64,000 nt of DNA from Morinoia aosen (lineage: Eukaryota > Arthropoda > Malacostraca > Amphipoda > Talitridae): positions 9,949,058 to 10,013,057 of the forward strand of contig CM059576.1 in assembly GCA_030386875.1 (NCBI GenBank). The letters are read 5' to 3'. The translations under genes and the position numbers were made by a program. Below the pieces are notes generated by a model that saw nothing but the letters and a program-made list of their open reading frames with translations, had not been told where the DNA came from and ran no database searches. Shown here one piece after another: positions 33,226-45,312 of this stretch; the stretch's first letter is position 1, and each line of letters opens with the position of its first letter.

Positions 33226-33309
33226 TACTATAATTACAATTGAGCTGCTCAATATTATTTTACAATATATACAGCACACAGCTGTACAAATCGCCTATTT
33301 AAGGCACAC
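33226..33309 (-). repeat. 84 bp 5' module of LINE-B
   Basis: The first 84 bases of LINE-B on the minus strand (GTGTGCCTTAAATAGGCGAT to TTATAGTA), containing TATATATTG. It is followed by a GC-rich leader (33110-33225) rich in GGGAGG. It is the presumed 5' untranslated region with internal promoter. The other copy is at 31263-31346. Confidence 0.8.
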
Positions 33310-33329
33310 TTAAGCAACGGTGCCCCTAA

Positions 33330-33570
33330 TTCTGGTATTAATTACCGAAATAGACGAGATCTAGAAGATAAGATCACTGTGAACTATACAATATCATACA
33401 TTAAACCCTACAATACTAGTACATTTGACTATACAAAATTATTACGTTACACTAGACGATACTAATATAATAGACCATACAGTACTAATACAATAGACTA
33501 TACAATAGTAAGAAAATAGACTATACAAATATCAATACATTAAACTATACAATGTGAATGAATTTAAAAC
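33330..33570. repeat. Degenerate minisatellite (ACTATACAATA words)
   Basis: About ten irregular repeats of a unit resembling ACTATACAATACTAATACA, period roughly 20-25 bases, next to the 5' end of LINE-B. No coding content. Confidence 0.65.
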
Positions 33571-34039
33571 TATACAGTATTAAGACATTTGAATTTGACA
33601 TGTATGCACAAGATCATATAATTGAAAAAACACACACAGAATGGGAAAGCAATATTTGGAAAAAATTCTCACCTCTGGCCCGGAGGGGTTGCCCCGGGGC
33701 CGGTGGTCGAAAACCACACTCCGTCTTCCGACTAAGCTTTCTCTTAAGCTTTCAAGACAGAAGGAGCAGAAAAAATAAGTGGCTGAAGAAGGTATTACTT
33801 TAATACACTTTTATCGCACAGATAAAAGTCCCCCCTCTTGGTTATCAGCTACGGCGCATTAACGAAAATCCCGATACGGGGCGAAGAAGTTGAAACTTTC
33901 ATATATCACGGTTACAGAACAGTTGTACAACTAGAATGAAATTTTAGGGATAACTGAAGTAAGGCACTACATGTTTATTGTTTCAAATAATAAATAAAAG
34001 CGCAAATAAAGTCGCTTTTAAATTAAACATTCTTATTAT
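33571..34039. other. No recognised feature
   Basis: Contains a GC-rich patch at 33675-33735 (GGCCCGGAGGGGTTGCCCCG, with short inverted words) but no gene or element that I can name. Confidence 0.35.
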
Positions 34040-34620
34040 GACAGTCTAATACTAATAGAAGAACGTTTTGACCTGTTAGGTCATTTTCAACTTCTGTCGA
34101 TGGAAAATCACAAAATCCAATAAAATTTCAAGCAAAATTGCGGGCTATGAGGAAAAATAAAAATAAAATAACATCATACTAAAAACAACAAGTACAACCT
34201 AAACTAGCTGAAGGGGAAAAGCAGACTGACTATCGTTCAAAACCGGTTTTTCCGTTAAAATATACAAAGATTCTAAAATACGATGATTAATAATATCAGA
34301 TGTGGATGCAATTACTTTGATATCGTTTTAGCGCACTGGAAGATCGCATTGCTCTGCATGAGAAAGGATGGCAGAATGAGATGGCGTAGAGAGAAGGAGG
34401 CCTGTTCTAAAACTCCTACCAGCATTCTCATCAACGCGAATACTGAGGGCCCGTTTAGTTGAGCCCACGTACTCAGACGCAGAACGTGCGCAACAATATT
34501 TGTAGATAACAGATGAGAGCATGCCTTTGGGAGTTTTATCCTTATAATTGAAATATGACCCTATTTTGAACGTATTGACCAATATCAGTTTCATTCTATC
34601 CGTTTTTGTACAAGCCATAA
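34040..34620 (-). pseudogene. Penelope-like element, GIY-YIG C-terminal fragment
   Basis: On the minus strand, from about 34618, the frame reads VNTFKIGSYFNYKDKTP, SSVIYKYCCARSASEYVGST and KRALSIRVDENAGRSF, then HSAILSHAEQCD. This is the GIY-YIG endonuclease module that closes Penelope-like retroelement proteins. The usual GIY/YIG pair survives as YKYCC...EYVGST, and the catalytic arginine region as TKRALSIRVDE. After a stop at 34328 the frame goes on with STSDIINHRILESLYI and TEKPVLNDSQSAFPLQ, the expected C-terminal tail. The RT part is missing, so this is a 5'-truncated copy. No open frame would express it. Confidence 0.85.
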
Positions 34621-35334
34621 ACCTCCCGTCATGGCATTTATGTATGTTTCTTAACTAAAGACTTTTGCATCACGTTTCTAAAATAGTGTAACTTTTTTAT
34701 TTGGTAACATTCAAGGAAATTTGTGTTTCTTCTCTTATTCACGTCCTAAAATGTTCTTGATGGTCTTGTGTGGCGCAATTTTTCATATCATTTCTGACGC
34801 TCTTGAGCATATTATGACAGCCCTATGTGAGTGATAAATTTCACATAGTACTCCAGTTCTGTCGTACATGTCTTGGTAGCCGTTGTAGAATAATCGTTTT
34901 CATGTTTTTGACTGTTTTGTGCCCACATTGTTTGCGTAAAAAAATCATAGATTCGTGACGTGATGAAAAACATTTTCTCCGAGTCGATTGGAATACTAGT
35001 TTATGCGTAGGAGTGGAAATATAGAACTGAATGTCAACCTCGCTTAGACGCAGGATTATTTTTATCCACCCATTTTACCTTCAACAAATTCCTTGTACCG
35101 CAAGTCTCTGAGCTTGTTCCTCACTGTAAGTGTGCACTAAAATGTTTTCAACATGCGTCGTCATTGAAATTGTGATTTCTTTTATAATTGCAGTTACATA
35201 TATCATCTTATTTAAATTAAACATTAGGAATGCATTGCCCACAATTTATTTCGACTAGTGACATGGGTATTACAATACTCAAATGTGTGTGCATCATATA
35301 AGTGTATTTACTTTAACATATTTTAATAACCATT
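34621..35334. other. No recognised feature
   Basis: AT-rich DNA between the Penelope-like fragment and the long direct repeat. It may include non-recognisable upstream Penelope-like sequence near 34621-34700. Confidence 0.35.
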
Positions 35335-37075
35335 TGTCACGATACAATGCTGGTCAAGCACGTAACGTAGGAGGAGTTGCAACCTCCACAAATAAATATA
35401 ATGTACACCTTTATGCTCGCACGTTACCCACATAAATAGTCATGGAGAATAATGAGCATTAAGATTAAACACATTTATTTTTAAGTGAACACGTGTATTT
35501 TGGTACAGGGAAACATGTATCGCCACCAAAATTGCACACCACTGCCATCAGGCATGATGCTTATTCTTGGCGACATAACCATTTAGCCGGCACAATGCGA
35601 TAATTACACCTTGAACACATAAAATTTATTTGCGAATATAACCCCGTGAATTGTGCACAATAAAAGCAAATTAGAAACATGAAATGAATGTCCTGGCTAG
35701 CGCACACATAAAAATGAATGGTTATGTCAAACCAAGGTTAGAACCTCTGCCATCAAACTTCATGAGCTGCCTAATTCACATTACACACTGCGCGCCAAAA
35801 ATGGATTTTCACTGTTTCAGCATGCCTTTCATCTTCGCCTTATTCACAATCTCTCTTTGCGAGCGCTCCCTAGTCAATTCACTGTCGGCGGCCTGTTGAG
35901 GCACGAAGCATAGCATCCATGGTGCTGAATACCAGACTGGTGGGGAACCGCTGCGAGATTGAGAACGCCCGGCATCAGCTACTGCACCACGGTTGTGTAG
36001 AGCAACCGCGTCGCGGTGCTACGACCCACCCGCCTGTGAACAATGCACAGGTTTATACTATCTATTCCCTGAGATATGAACGTTATTGATCCCCCTCTGA
36101 GAATTGACATGAAGCTTCAACAGATACCCTAGCTTTATCTGAAACTTCTAATCCCCGCTTGAGAAAACAAATAACAAAGCACTCTGTTACATGAAAGCCA
36201 TATAATAAAAAACACGAATAAATTTGATTTCCCCATGAGATATATCACACCCTCGAACTTCTACCCAAATATTAAGTTAAATTCTAAACACTCCCTGTTT
36301 GAGAACATTTTACAAAATGCAAGCCCTCTGATGAACACACGAACATTTTGATTCCCCATTTTATGCCGTCTCAAAACAAAACACTTCCCCTCTGAGAATT
36401 GATCATTTTACCGTCATACTAAAAGTTCAACGCAAAGCATCCTGTTTGAGATAATAAATCCCACACGCCCCGGATTGACGGATTGAAAAATTAAACATTT
36501 GCACAGATCCAAACACTGATCCTAGCACAGAACAAAGAATATAATCTCACCTCCCATCTTGGCACACGCAGGCCTACATCTTCACTTAGTCAGGATCACG
36601 CAGAAATAGACCGGCTGCTTTCAAGCCTCAGCTTGTATATCTCACCCCCACAAAGGACGCGTCCCGTGCGGCAGTGCGCTATACCCGCGTCAAGCTGAAC
36701 GTGACGTAGCCTTTCGCGATTGGTTAACCCCCGAGCGTCACCTCACTATACTGACGTGTCCCTTACTTCACAATATTGCTACGCATATTTCTCAAAATAA
36801 ACCCATAAATCCTTGATTTCTTAACCCGTGGGCAATTAAGTTTTTAACCCCTTCTTTTCAGTGCTATGTATTCACGTTGCGCTCGTCTTATTATGTATTC
36901 AATTTGGCGCACTAGTTTTCCAGTCGCTACCCCCTACCTACTCCTCCCTTCTCCTCCTATCCTGCCTTTCCAAGCTCCCTCGGCCCGCACAGCGTCCTTC
37001 CGGTTGCCGGCTGCGTCGTGCCTGTGCTGCTTATATATGCCTAATATCAATTATTTCCTAACACATCCCCACGCG
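35335..37075 (-). repeat. Left long direct repeat (probable 3' LTR)
   Basis: 1,741 bp, beginning TGTCACGATACAATGC and ending CCTAACACA on the plus strand. It is repeated in the same orientation at 41973-43696 with a few dozen substitutions and some small indels (for example about 10 extra bases near 36475 here). The TG...CA borders fit an LTR in either orientation. Promoter-like signals favour the minus strand: an inverted CCAAT box and ACGTCA near 36700-36725, and a TATA position at 36631-36640 that is changed to TATACAAG in this copy. No 4-6 bp target duplication could be matched outside the pair. Confidence 0.7.
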
Positions 37076-40000
37076 CTCCACAAAAATTTGAGCCGACGGG
37101 TCAAATTTTCTATGACAATATCAAATTTTTATAAGGTCGTAAACTTCCATCCGTACTTTGCAAACCCGCAGAAATGAACATAACTCTCACGTTATTATAT
37201 TATTGACGCACCCTGACGTTGATAAAACATAGACGTATGACGTTAATCAAACACATATCGCATCGGGTTACTATGACATCCTAACGCCCAAAAATCACAT
37301 CGAACAGAAAACATTCTAGGACTCGAAGGAAAACACAGCTAACATAACACACATATCGGGCACATAGACACTAGAATATTGAAACACACATATGAAATTT
37401 ATCTTATTTTTCGGCTTGCCCTCGGCAAATCCAACGAAATGCATAAACATTTAAATAGAAATCGTTTGGTAGGCGAATGTGTTACACAGTGACATTTCCG
37501 TATCCTCGTTTGTAATCCACCTAACAAAGTCTCAAAGATGGAGGTGAATTTCCAACCTCAATTATTTCTTCAAATAATCAATTCTTTTTCACTTCAGTTT
37601 ACGTGGATATAGTCATCAAAGTGGGCCCTGCTGAGAATAGGTTTTTCTTTTCAAAATACACAAGCTGCTTCGCTTGAATCCATCCTGCGTCGCGTACATC
37701 TCGTGGAAAATTTGTAGTACATCCATCCTTTGCGTCGCGTATATTTCGCGGAAAATGAGTAGTACATCCATCCTTTTGCGTCGCGTATATTTCGCGGAAA
37801 ATTCAGTAGATTTCCATCGTCGGGCTCGTCAGCCCTTCCATAATAATTGAAGAAAGTGAAGCATATTTGTTTACGAAGACCATCAGGTTAGGTTCCCTAT
37901 TTACTCGTCGACTTGTAAAAATTAACCCCTGAGGTTCGCATTAACATTGCTAAGATTAACTTCCGTAAAATACGCGTTTAATTGTCTAACCTGGTCCATT
38001 TGTACTCGAGAGACAGCGCATTACTTGGTTGATCAACGTAAGAATTGTTTCCTTGGTTTCTTTCAAAATCTGCCCTGAGTGAGGCGGAAGTGAGATCATC
38101 CAGGAGTTTCCTACATTCCTACATAAATTAGTGACTTTCCGGTATCCTCAACCAAATCTAGACAAAAGCCGAAATTCGTTCGACGGTGTCACTAATCAGT
38201 CAAATCACCTAAATATTTCGAAGATGAACATTCTTGCACATGACGTACGAGCCAGCAGGAGATTTACCAGGTAGGCCGAAATCCCGAATACGCACCAATA
38301 AATAATAAAAATGCACATATAAATTGGGTATTGTCAAGGCGTCGAACTTTACGTCATACTCTGCCGCGAAGGCTTTTCTAACGATCCGACATTCTGACAA
38401 CACCGACACACAAAAAGTTCAGAAATAGACAAAATGTAGTGTTAACAACCCGTCAGACTTCACGTCGTACTATGCCGACAAGGCTCTTCTGACGATCTGA
38501 CTTTGCTTTAACACTGACCCACAAAATGTAAAAAAAATAGATATGACATAAAATTCTACCTGATTCTCAGCCTTTGAGACATTGCACAATTGTTATTCAA
38601 TGATGTTATTTTCTTCGTTGTCCTTCAATTTCAACGCATTTAATTCAATGCTTCTGATAACATCTCAAAACCTTTATTTCTTATTCTCACAACATCTTAC
38701 ATTCTTACGTCCCGCAATACCACACTAGAGTTATGACCACATCAGCTTGAACGTACCGCCACAATTTCTTAATTGCATGAGCTATCCACAAAGCAATAAA
38801 ATCTCGGCAGAGCTCTGCTCTCCGCTGCACGGTGTTCCTCTCTTGCATACATTCTCAATGAAGATTTCACTTGTACATTCCAGTCGCTATACAATTTCAA
38901 TTTTTAACGCTATAAATCAGTTCGTCTGCAGAATTACACTCCATTTCGAAATATTGAGTATTTTCTTTGTAGAAAATAAACATATCCTACTGAAGTTGAT
39001 AAATGCATCCTAATTATGCAAACACACTCTCGCCATCAATTAACGATTGAATTTCAATTACTGACGAAACGGTCCACACAATTTGATTAAAGTTACTGCC
39101 CAATCATGTTAACATTCAAAGCATTATAGTGTGCTTCCGCCCCTCGAATCTCGTGCTCAAACATAGAGGGTTCGTTTGAATTACTTTGTTGATCACGCAA
39201 AATTAATTCTCATGAACCTGTCTGAAGTCCGCGCACGAACGAGAGAGAATTCGTAGACAAATACTAGGAATCCATTATAAAAATCCAAAAACATTCTGAA
39301 GAATTCTCAGGGATGTTCCGTTCCACCGATATAAATTTATATTTAAACACCAGGTAAATTCCCTTTATACGACAAGTAAATCTTCCTGTATAGGGAGACA
39401 ATAATCCCAGGCGTACGCAGGAAATATTCATCTCTCACACGAGGCAATACTTTTACTTTGCGAAATAATACGCTGTTGAATACCACTCGAGAAATTGCGC
39501 AGCATTACTTCGAAATCTACACAACTCTTTCTCTTTCGCTGTAGTAGAATCCAGTGTCAGTAAGACATAATTTGCATTTCACACATGAGTATAACTTGAA
39601 CGTTCCCTTAGACAACCAACTACTCGAAGAAAAATACGCAATCTTTCAATTAACGCACACTTAAAAAATGAAAATTCATTCATCGGCGCCATGTAACTGA
39701 TTAGACAACATTGTATTTTAATCCACGTGTTTGTTCTTTCTAATACTACGTATACTTAATTATTAATAAAGTTTCATCCCACCTATAGAAGCTGAGATTG
39801 AAGCACACTAAACTTATCCGCCAAACACTCGACATACGCAACAAAAATTCTGATTTTCCCAGGACTTTATATGAATAGCAGTATGATGCAATAAAGATCT
39901 TATGTCCAAGAAATTTGAGAAGAACAAGAAAAACAAACCAGTTTGAACTAATGGAATTCAGCAACAGATAAAAAAAAATTTCGCTTCTCACTCTTGAACA

Positions 40001-41972
40001 CTGCAGCATAGCATGTGGGTTTTGTGAACACAGAAATTTTAACAATTAAAGTTTACTCTACTGCTTACGTGTGCAGGCGTTATTTTACCTCTAAGTAACT
40101 AAATTTATCCTAAGAATTGGCTGAGTGGCATTGTAGATGATACAACACATTCTCAACGAGGAAAGAGTACACTAAATTAAAACTTATTATTCTAGGCACC
40201 GTCACTTCCTCAGTTTCAATCCGACACCGGCATGAAAAAGTTAATTTACTCTGCATTTGACAGCCAGGAACAAAGTTCGTTGTTAAAACGTTTAAATGAT
40301 TATTTGGCTGAAGATCTCGACCATTATACTTGAAATACTCTCACTTCAAAGAAAAATGATTTGTGTTCCTGAGCTTGTTAGAGCAAAATTACATTCATAC
40401 TAAACTTCAAGAAAACTCTCAAATTAAATTTAATCGAGGTGTCACAATAAAATTAAACTTGCTCAGTCATTCAATATTTTTGAACACCAAAAAACGCAAA
40501 ATTTATACAAATTTTCAAGTGATGTAAGGCGGTTTCAACTAAAAAGTATAGGCATACATCCGGGCCATCGATCTAAGCATAAAATCAATGAATGTTAAAA
40601 GGTGATAAATCCTAGAAACGTTCAATTATACAAAAAAAACAGCACACTGAAAATTTTTGTCAACTACATATTTCAGATAAGGCTCAGCACGAGTACCAGC
40701 TTAGCAAAAGGCATCGGATTTCCTGCGCTCAATGCATGCTGACCATCTCATCACAATGGCATACAACTGTTATTTTCTATCTGCAGCATAAAAGAACACG
40801 AAAAAATTAATTGCGATTGTATCACCTCAGAACATGACAATTTATGTGGGCTCAACATGTTTAAAATTTGAATATGTTCCAGATCAAGGTTATTTACTCA
40901 AATTTAGGGAGAAAATTCAACAAGATTAATAAGCTGCTCAGAGACGTCCTTTTTTTTAACCATGAGGACTTCATTTTTATGACTCTGACAGCCGGCTCAC
41001 ACAGCCGCACCGGCGGTTTAGCATTTAGGCCAGAATTTTACTTTGGAAATGGCATTGTACTTCAAACTATCCTGGTAAAAATGGGACATAAAGACACATA
41101 CATTTAATATTGAGCACCTGTTCGAACGAATTTATTGTTTAAGAGAGCGTTACACACAAAAAAATTTCAGACAATGAATGATTACTCATGTTCTTCGCAT
41201 AGATGTCGGGCTCACCCTGTGCTATGCACAATACTTTTATCCTGTACATTATCGGAAGATATAAAAATTTTAGAGGTATTCGTGTCCCAGCAAACTAAGG
41301 CAGATCTTATCTATTGATGCACACCGACTACTTCTACTCACAAAGTATTTAACTGTAATTTCAACTGAAGAATATAAATTTAATTATGATAACTCACTTC
41401 AGCATTTGACAAGCTTGTGATGGTTCTTGCAAGTCCAAGAAAATACAACATACTTCAGCAATATCAAACTCTACCACATAACTTGAAGTGCAAATTCAAC
41501 AAGAAGAAATATTTTAACTGATGCAATCAAGGTTATGACAAATTTGAACCAAGAATGCAATATTGATACATGAATCGTTCATCGTATAAAGAAAGTTTAA
41601 CTGCCAAGACATCCTTCAAATTTACTTGACTTCGCAAGCACTCTTTGAGTTAGACATTCCAGAGAATGATTTGGCCGAAACCACAAGCTTTCAGTTTATT
41701 GCCCTACAGCAGGCTCGCAAGTTTCTGTCGGCCGCCTCTCCGTCTAGGCTGTAAATTTACATTTTGAAATTGGGTAGCACTCCAAGTAACACAAGGAAAT
41801 GGCACAGGAAGAATTACTGTTTAATATCGAGTGCTTGTTAGATTGAATTTGATGATCAATGATTTTCTCGAAGGATTATGATATAAACAAAATTTAAATC
41901 ACTGAAATGTATTAACAAAACTCCATGCCAACATGTAGGTATCAGGCTCGCACAGTGTACTTCAATTTTTCC
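37076..41972. other. Interior between the long direct repeats; no gag/pol
   Basis: 4.9 kb without any reading frame longer than about 100 codons and with no retroviral-type protease, RT or integrase motif on either strand. Local structures are three tandem units of about 55 bases with GCGTCGCGTATATTTCGCGG (37680-37810), and two diverged tandem units of about 115 bases at 38330-38520 (TCATACTCTGCCGCGAAGGC versus TCGTACTATGCCGACAAGGC). If the flanks are LTRs this is a large non-autonomous (LARD-like) retrotransposon. Confidence 0.5.
37680..37810. repeat. Three tandem units of about 55 bp
   Basis: The units share GCGTCGCGTAYATYTCGYGG and AGTACATCCATCCT. They lie inside the non-coding interior between the long direct repeats. 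Confidence 0.75.
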
Positions 41973-43696
41973 TGTCACGATACAATGCTGGTCAAGCACG
42001 TAACGTAGGAGGAGTTGCAACCTCCACAAATAAATATAATGTACACCTTTGTGCTCGCACGTTACCCACATAAATAGTCATGGAGAATAATGAGCATTAA
42101 GATTGAACACATTTATTTTTGAGGGAACACGTGTATTTTGGTACAGGGAAACATGTATCGCCACCAAAATTGCATACCACTGCCCTCAGGCATGATGCTT
42201 ATTCTTGACGACATAACCATTTAGCCGGCACAATGCGATAATTACACCTTGAACACATAAAATTTATTTGCGATTATAACCCCGTGAATTGTGCACAATA
42301 GAAGCAAATTAGAAATATGAAATGAATATCCTGGCTAGCGCACACATAAAAATGAATGGTTATGTCAAACATTGGTTAGAACCTCTGCCATCAAACTTCA
42401 CGAGCTGCCTAATTCACATTACACACTGCGCGCCAAAAATGGATTTTCACTGTTTCAGCATGCCTTTCATCTTCGCCTTCTTCACAATCCCTACTTGCGA
42501 GCGCTCCCTAGTCAATTCACTGTCGGCGGCCTGTTGAGGCACGAAGCATAGCATCCATGGTGCTGAATACCAGGCTGGTGGGGAACCGCTGCGAGATTGA
42601 GAACGCCCGGCATCAGCTACTGCACCACGGTTGTGTAGAGCAACCGCGTCACGGTGCTACGACCCACCCGCCTGTGAACAATGCACAGGTTTATATTATC
42701 TATTCCCTGAGATATGAACGTTATTGATCCCCCTCTGAGAATTGACATGAAGCTTCAACAGACACCCTAGCTTTATCCGAAACTTCTAATCCCCGCTTGA
42801 GAAAACAAATAACAAAGCACTCTGTTACATGAAAGCCATATAATAAAAAAACACGAATACATTTGATTTCCTCATGAGATATATCACACCCTCGAACTTC
42901 TACCCAAATATTAAGTTAAATTCTAAACACTCCCTGTTTGAGAACATTTTACAAAATGCAAGCCCTCTGATGAACACACAAACATTTTGATTCCCCATTT
43001 TATGCCGTCTCAAAACAAAACACGTCCCCTCTGAGAATTGATCATTTTACCGTCATACTAAAAGCCCAACGCAAAGCATCCTGTTTGAGATAATAAATCC
43101 CACACGCCCCGGATTGAAAAATTAAACATTTGCACAGATCCAAAGACTGATCCTAGCACAGAACAAAGAATATAATCTCACCTCCCATCTTGGCACACGC
43201 AGGCCTACATCTTCACTTAGTCAGGATCACGCAGAAATAGACCGGCTGCTTTCAAGCCTCAGCTTATATATCTCACCCCCACTAAGGACGCGTCCCGTGC
43301 GGCAGTGCGCTATACCCGCGTCAAGCTGAACGTGACGTAGCCTTTCGCGATTGGCTAACCCCCGAGCGTCACCTCACTATACTGACGTGTCCCTTACTTC
43401 ACAATATTGCTACGCATATTTCTCAAAATAAACCCATAAATCCTTGATTTCTTAACCCGTGGGCAATTAAGTTTTTAACCCCTTCTTTTCAGTGCTATGT
43501 ATTCACGTTGCGCTCGTCTTATTATGTATTCAATTTGGCGCACTAGCTTTCCAGTCGCTACCCCCTACCTACTCCTCCCTTCTCCTCCTATCCTGCCTTT
43601 CCAAGCTCCCTCGGCCCGCACAGCGTCCTTCCGGTTGCCGGCTGCGTCGTGCCTGTGCTGCTTATATATGCCTAATATCAATTATTTCCTAACACA
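41973..43696 (-). repeat. Right long direct repeat (probable 5' LTR)
   Basis: 1,724 bp partner of 35335-37075. On the minus strand it runs from TGTGTTAGGAAATAATTG to the GTGACA end, with a sound TATA box (GATATATAAGC, 43261-43270), a CCAAT box and a CRE-like ACGTCA within the 150 bases upstream. This polarity makes the right copy the promoter-bearing 5' LTR. A second TATATAAG lies near its first 30 bases. The short frames repeated in both copies (66-103 codons) are by-products of the repeat. Confidence 0.7.
43261..43270 (-). promoter_or_regulatory. TATA box in right LTR
   Basis: The minus strand reads GAGATATATAAGCTGAGG. In the left LTR the same site is TATACAAG, so only the right copy keeps a canonical TATATAAG. 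Confidence 0.5.
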
Positions 43697-44059
43697 TTGA
43701 TGTATCATCGTCATCGGAAATAAACTTTTTTCATTTCTCTACAGCCTATTCGGAAGACTTAAACATGGGCGTACACTGTCTTTTTGGCTTGAACTGTCCC
43801 CTTATTTTGTATTTCTCTCATAATATAAGAAATTTTCAGTATTTCCTAACGTTACGAGACTTAATTACGACAATTTGTTCCCGTGTTTTCAGTTCTGCAT
43901 TGATGCGAGATTATCGTCAGATTGTTATCGTAATAATTCTCTCACGAATGCATGCCATGTGGCTCCTTTATTTAAGGGTGGTTTCATTTCATGTGTCCGT
44001 TTATCGCAGCATAATACTAACAGCGGAGTAAATAGCTTCAAGAGCCCTGATATCACTGT
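43697..44059. other. No recognised gene
   Basis: Sequence between the right LTR and the TATA box. Two overlapping frames of 88-89 codons show no family resemblance. Confidence 0.35.
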
Positions 44060-44068
44060 TATAAAAGG
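44060..44068 (+). promoter_or_regulatory. TATA box upstream of the 23-residue-repeat frame
   Basis: TATAAAAGG, a close match to the canonical TATA box, followed by a pyrimidine-rich GTCCGTCCCTCCGTCCGTCC stretch. It lies about 320 bases upstream of the ATG at 44386 on the same strand. Confidence 0.45.
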
Positions 44069-44385
44069 AGCCGCTTCCGTCCGTCCCTCCGTCCGTCCCC
44101 TTTTTGATTATGGCATCCACAATACGCAATCGGCTCATATTTAAAAATAGAAATTTTCTATGGAGATTTCTTTGTTGAAATTCATCACGTCGCTTTGATA
44201 TTTTCAATTAATAATGCAAAAAGAAATGTTCTAAATTCGTTTGACCAGTAACCTGGCTACCACTGAGTATAAGGCCCAAGATTTTGGAACTTGAGTCATT
44301 GTTTTAGAAATTGTGATTTTCTTGAAAAGCTTTGAAGAGATAATAGACGACATTTCAGAATAAAATTCCGGCATAAGAGGCCATC

Positions 44386-44884
44386 ATGGATAGAAGTGTG
44401 TCTAACCTCAAGAGAAAAGTAGCAAGACTTCGACAGCAAGAAAAACGCCGAAGACGATCGGATGAACAACGCGAAATGGCAAGACGAGGCAATGCTGCTC
44501 GCCAACGAGAAGCTAGAGCTAAATTGACCCTTGAACGGCGTTTGGAAATTCTACGGAATAATGCAGAACAACACAGTAGATAGAGAGAGCTTAACACATG
44601 AAAGAAGCGAGGAAATTCTTCGGCACAACGCTGGACAACACCGAGTGGCACGAGAGAATTTAACTCAAGAAAGAAGGGGTAAAATTTTTCAGATTAATGC
44701 CGCACAGCATCGACTTGCACAATCGAATTTAACTCAAGAAAGACGGGATGAAATTCTTCAGATTAATGCCGGCCAGCACTTGTGCACTAGTCGCGCCGAT
44801 CAGCCAGCTCGTGGCCTTTCTTCGCGCAATAAATGCGTTCGACCTCATATAACTACATTGGAGGTTGAGAGACTATCGAGATAA
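44386..44884 (+). pseudogene. Protein with four 23-residue repeats (STPR/Helitron-like), frameshifted
   Basis: ATG at 44386. The N-terminus is very basic (KRKVARLRQQEKRRRRSDEQ). Four tandem repeats of 23 residues follow, with the pattern R-x-A-R-x-(N/K)-L-T-x-E-R-R-x-E-I-L-x-x-N-A-x-Q-H. The first lies before a TAG at 44581. The other three lie in the +1 frame (44589-44780), so a single-base shift near 44575-44590 separates them. The frame then ends at 44884 after a non-repetitive tail. The 23-residue period and Arg-rich composition recall STPR DNA-binding repeats, which occur in an insect fibroin-gene-binding protein and at the N-termini of some Helitron proteins. No Rep or helicase domain follows. 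DNA binding is an inference. Confidence 0.6.
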
Positions 44885-45312
44885 CATTACGAATAATTTG
44901 TAGTGCCTGTCGACTTATCGTTACTTCTAGAACCCTGCTGACACAGTGGTAGGTAAGACGAAAGTAATCCATGTAACCTTAGGGGCAATATAGTCTGGGT
45001 TACTAAAGCACTAGTAAGCCTGCGCTGCTACCACTACTGCTGATACTCATTCAATTTTTCAAACATAGACCAGTACACGTCACTCCCGCTGCGTTGTGAC
45101 TTTGCTAGTACGTTTTAAGCCAACCGTGTGCTCCGTTATCGATGACAATCTCCCCTACTTTCCCAATGCTTGTTGGGGGGTCTACAGTTGCATTTTGCTG
45201 GTGACCCTGGTGGAAAATTTTGCATAAAATTCTTCTTCTTGTGCACTAGTCTTTATAATAGCGCACTCAACACCGTGACCTCTTTTGTCACATGATTATT
45301 ATTATTGTTATT
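44885..45312. other. No recognised gene
   Basis: Unassigned sequence ending in an ATT microsatellite (45295-45320) that forms the tail of the next repeat. Confidence 0.4.

Larger units (their letters stand above)
26100..33309 (-). mobile_element. LINE-B, Jockey-type non-LTR retrotransposon
   Basis: A near-complete element on the minus strand: 5' module at 33226-33309, ORF1 (about 32170-33110), ORF2 (26421-31537, interrupted by LINE-C copy 1), then a 3' region of about 300 bases containing a C-run (seen as 16 G near 26199). ORF1 has zinc knuckles and ORF2 has the EN-RT order and motif spelling of Jockey elements. Few stops and no frameshift in ORF2 point to relatively recent decay. The outer 3' boundary is approximate. 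Confidence 0.8.

Noticed and set aside
36861..37177. Frames of 66 and 103 codons repeated at 43492-43700
   Set aside because: They recur because they lie in the long direct repeats. Overlapping frames, low-complexity content and promoter-like surroundings argue against a gene.
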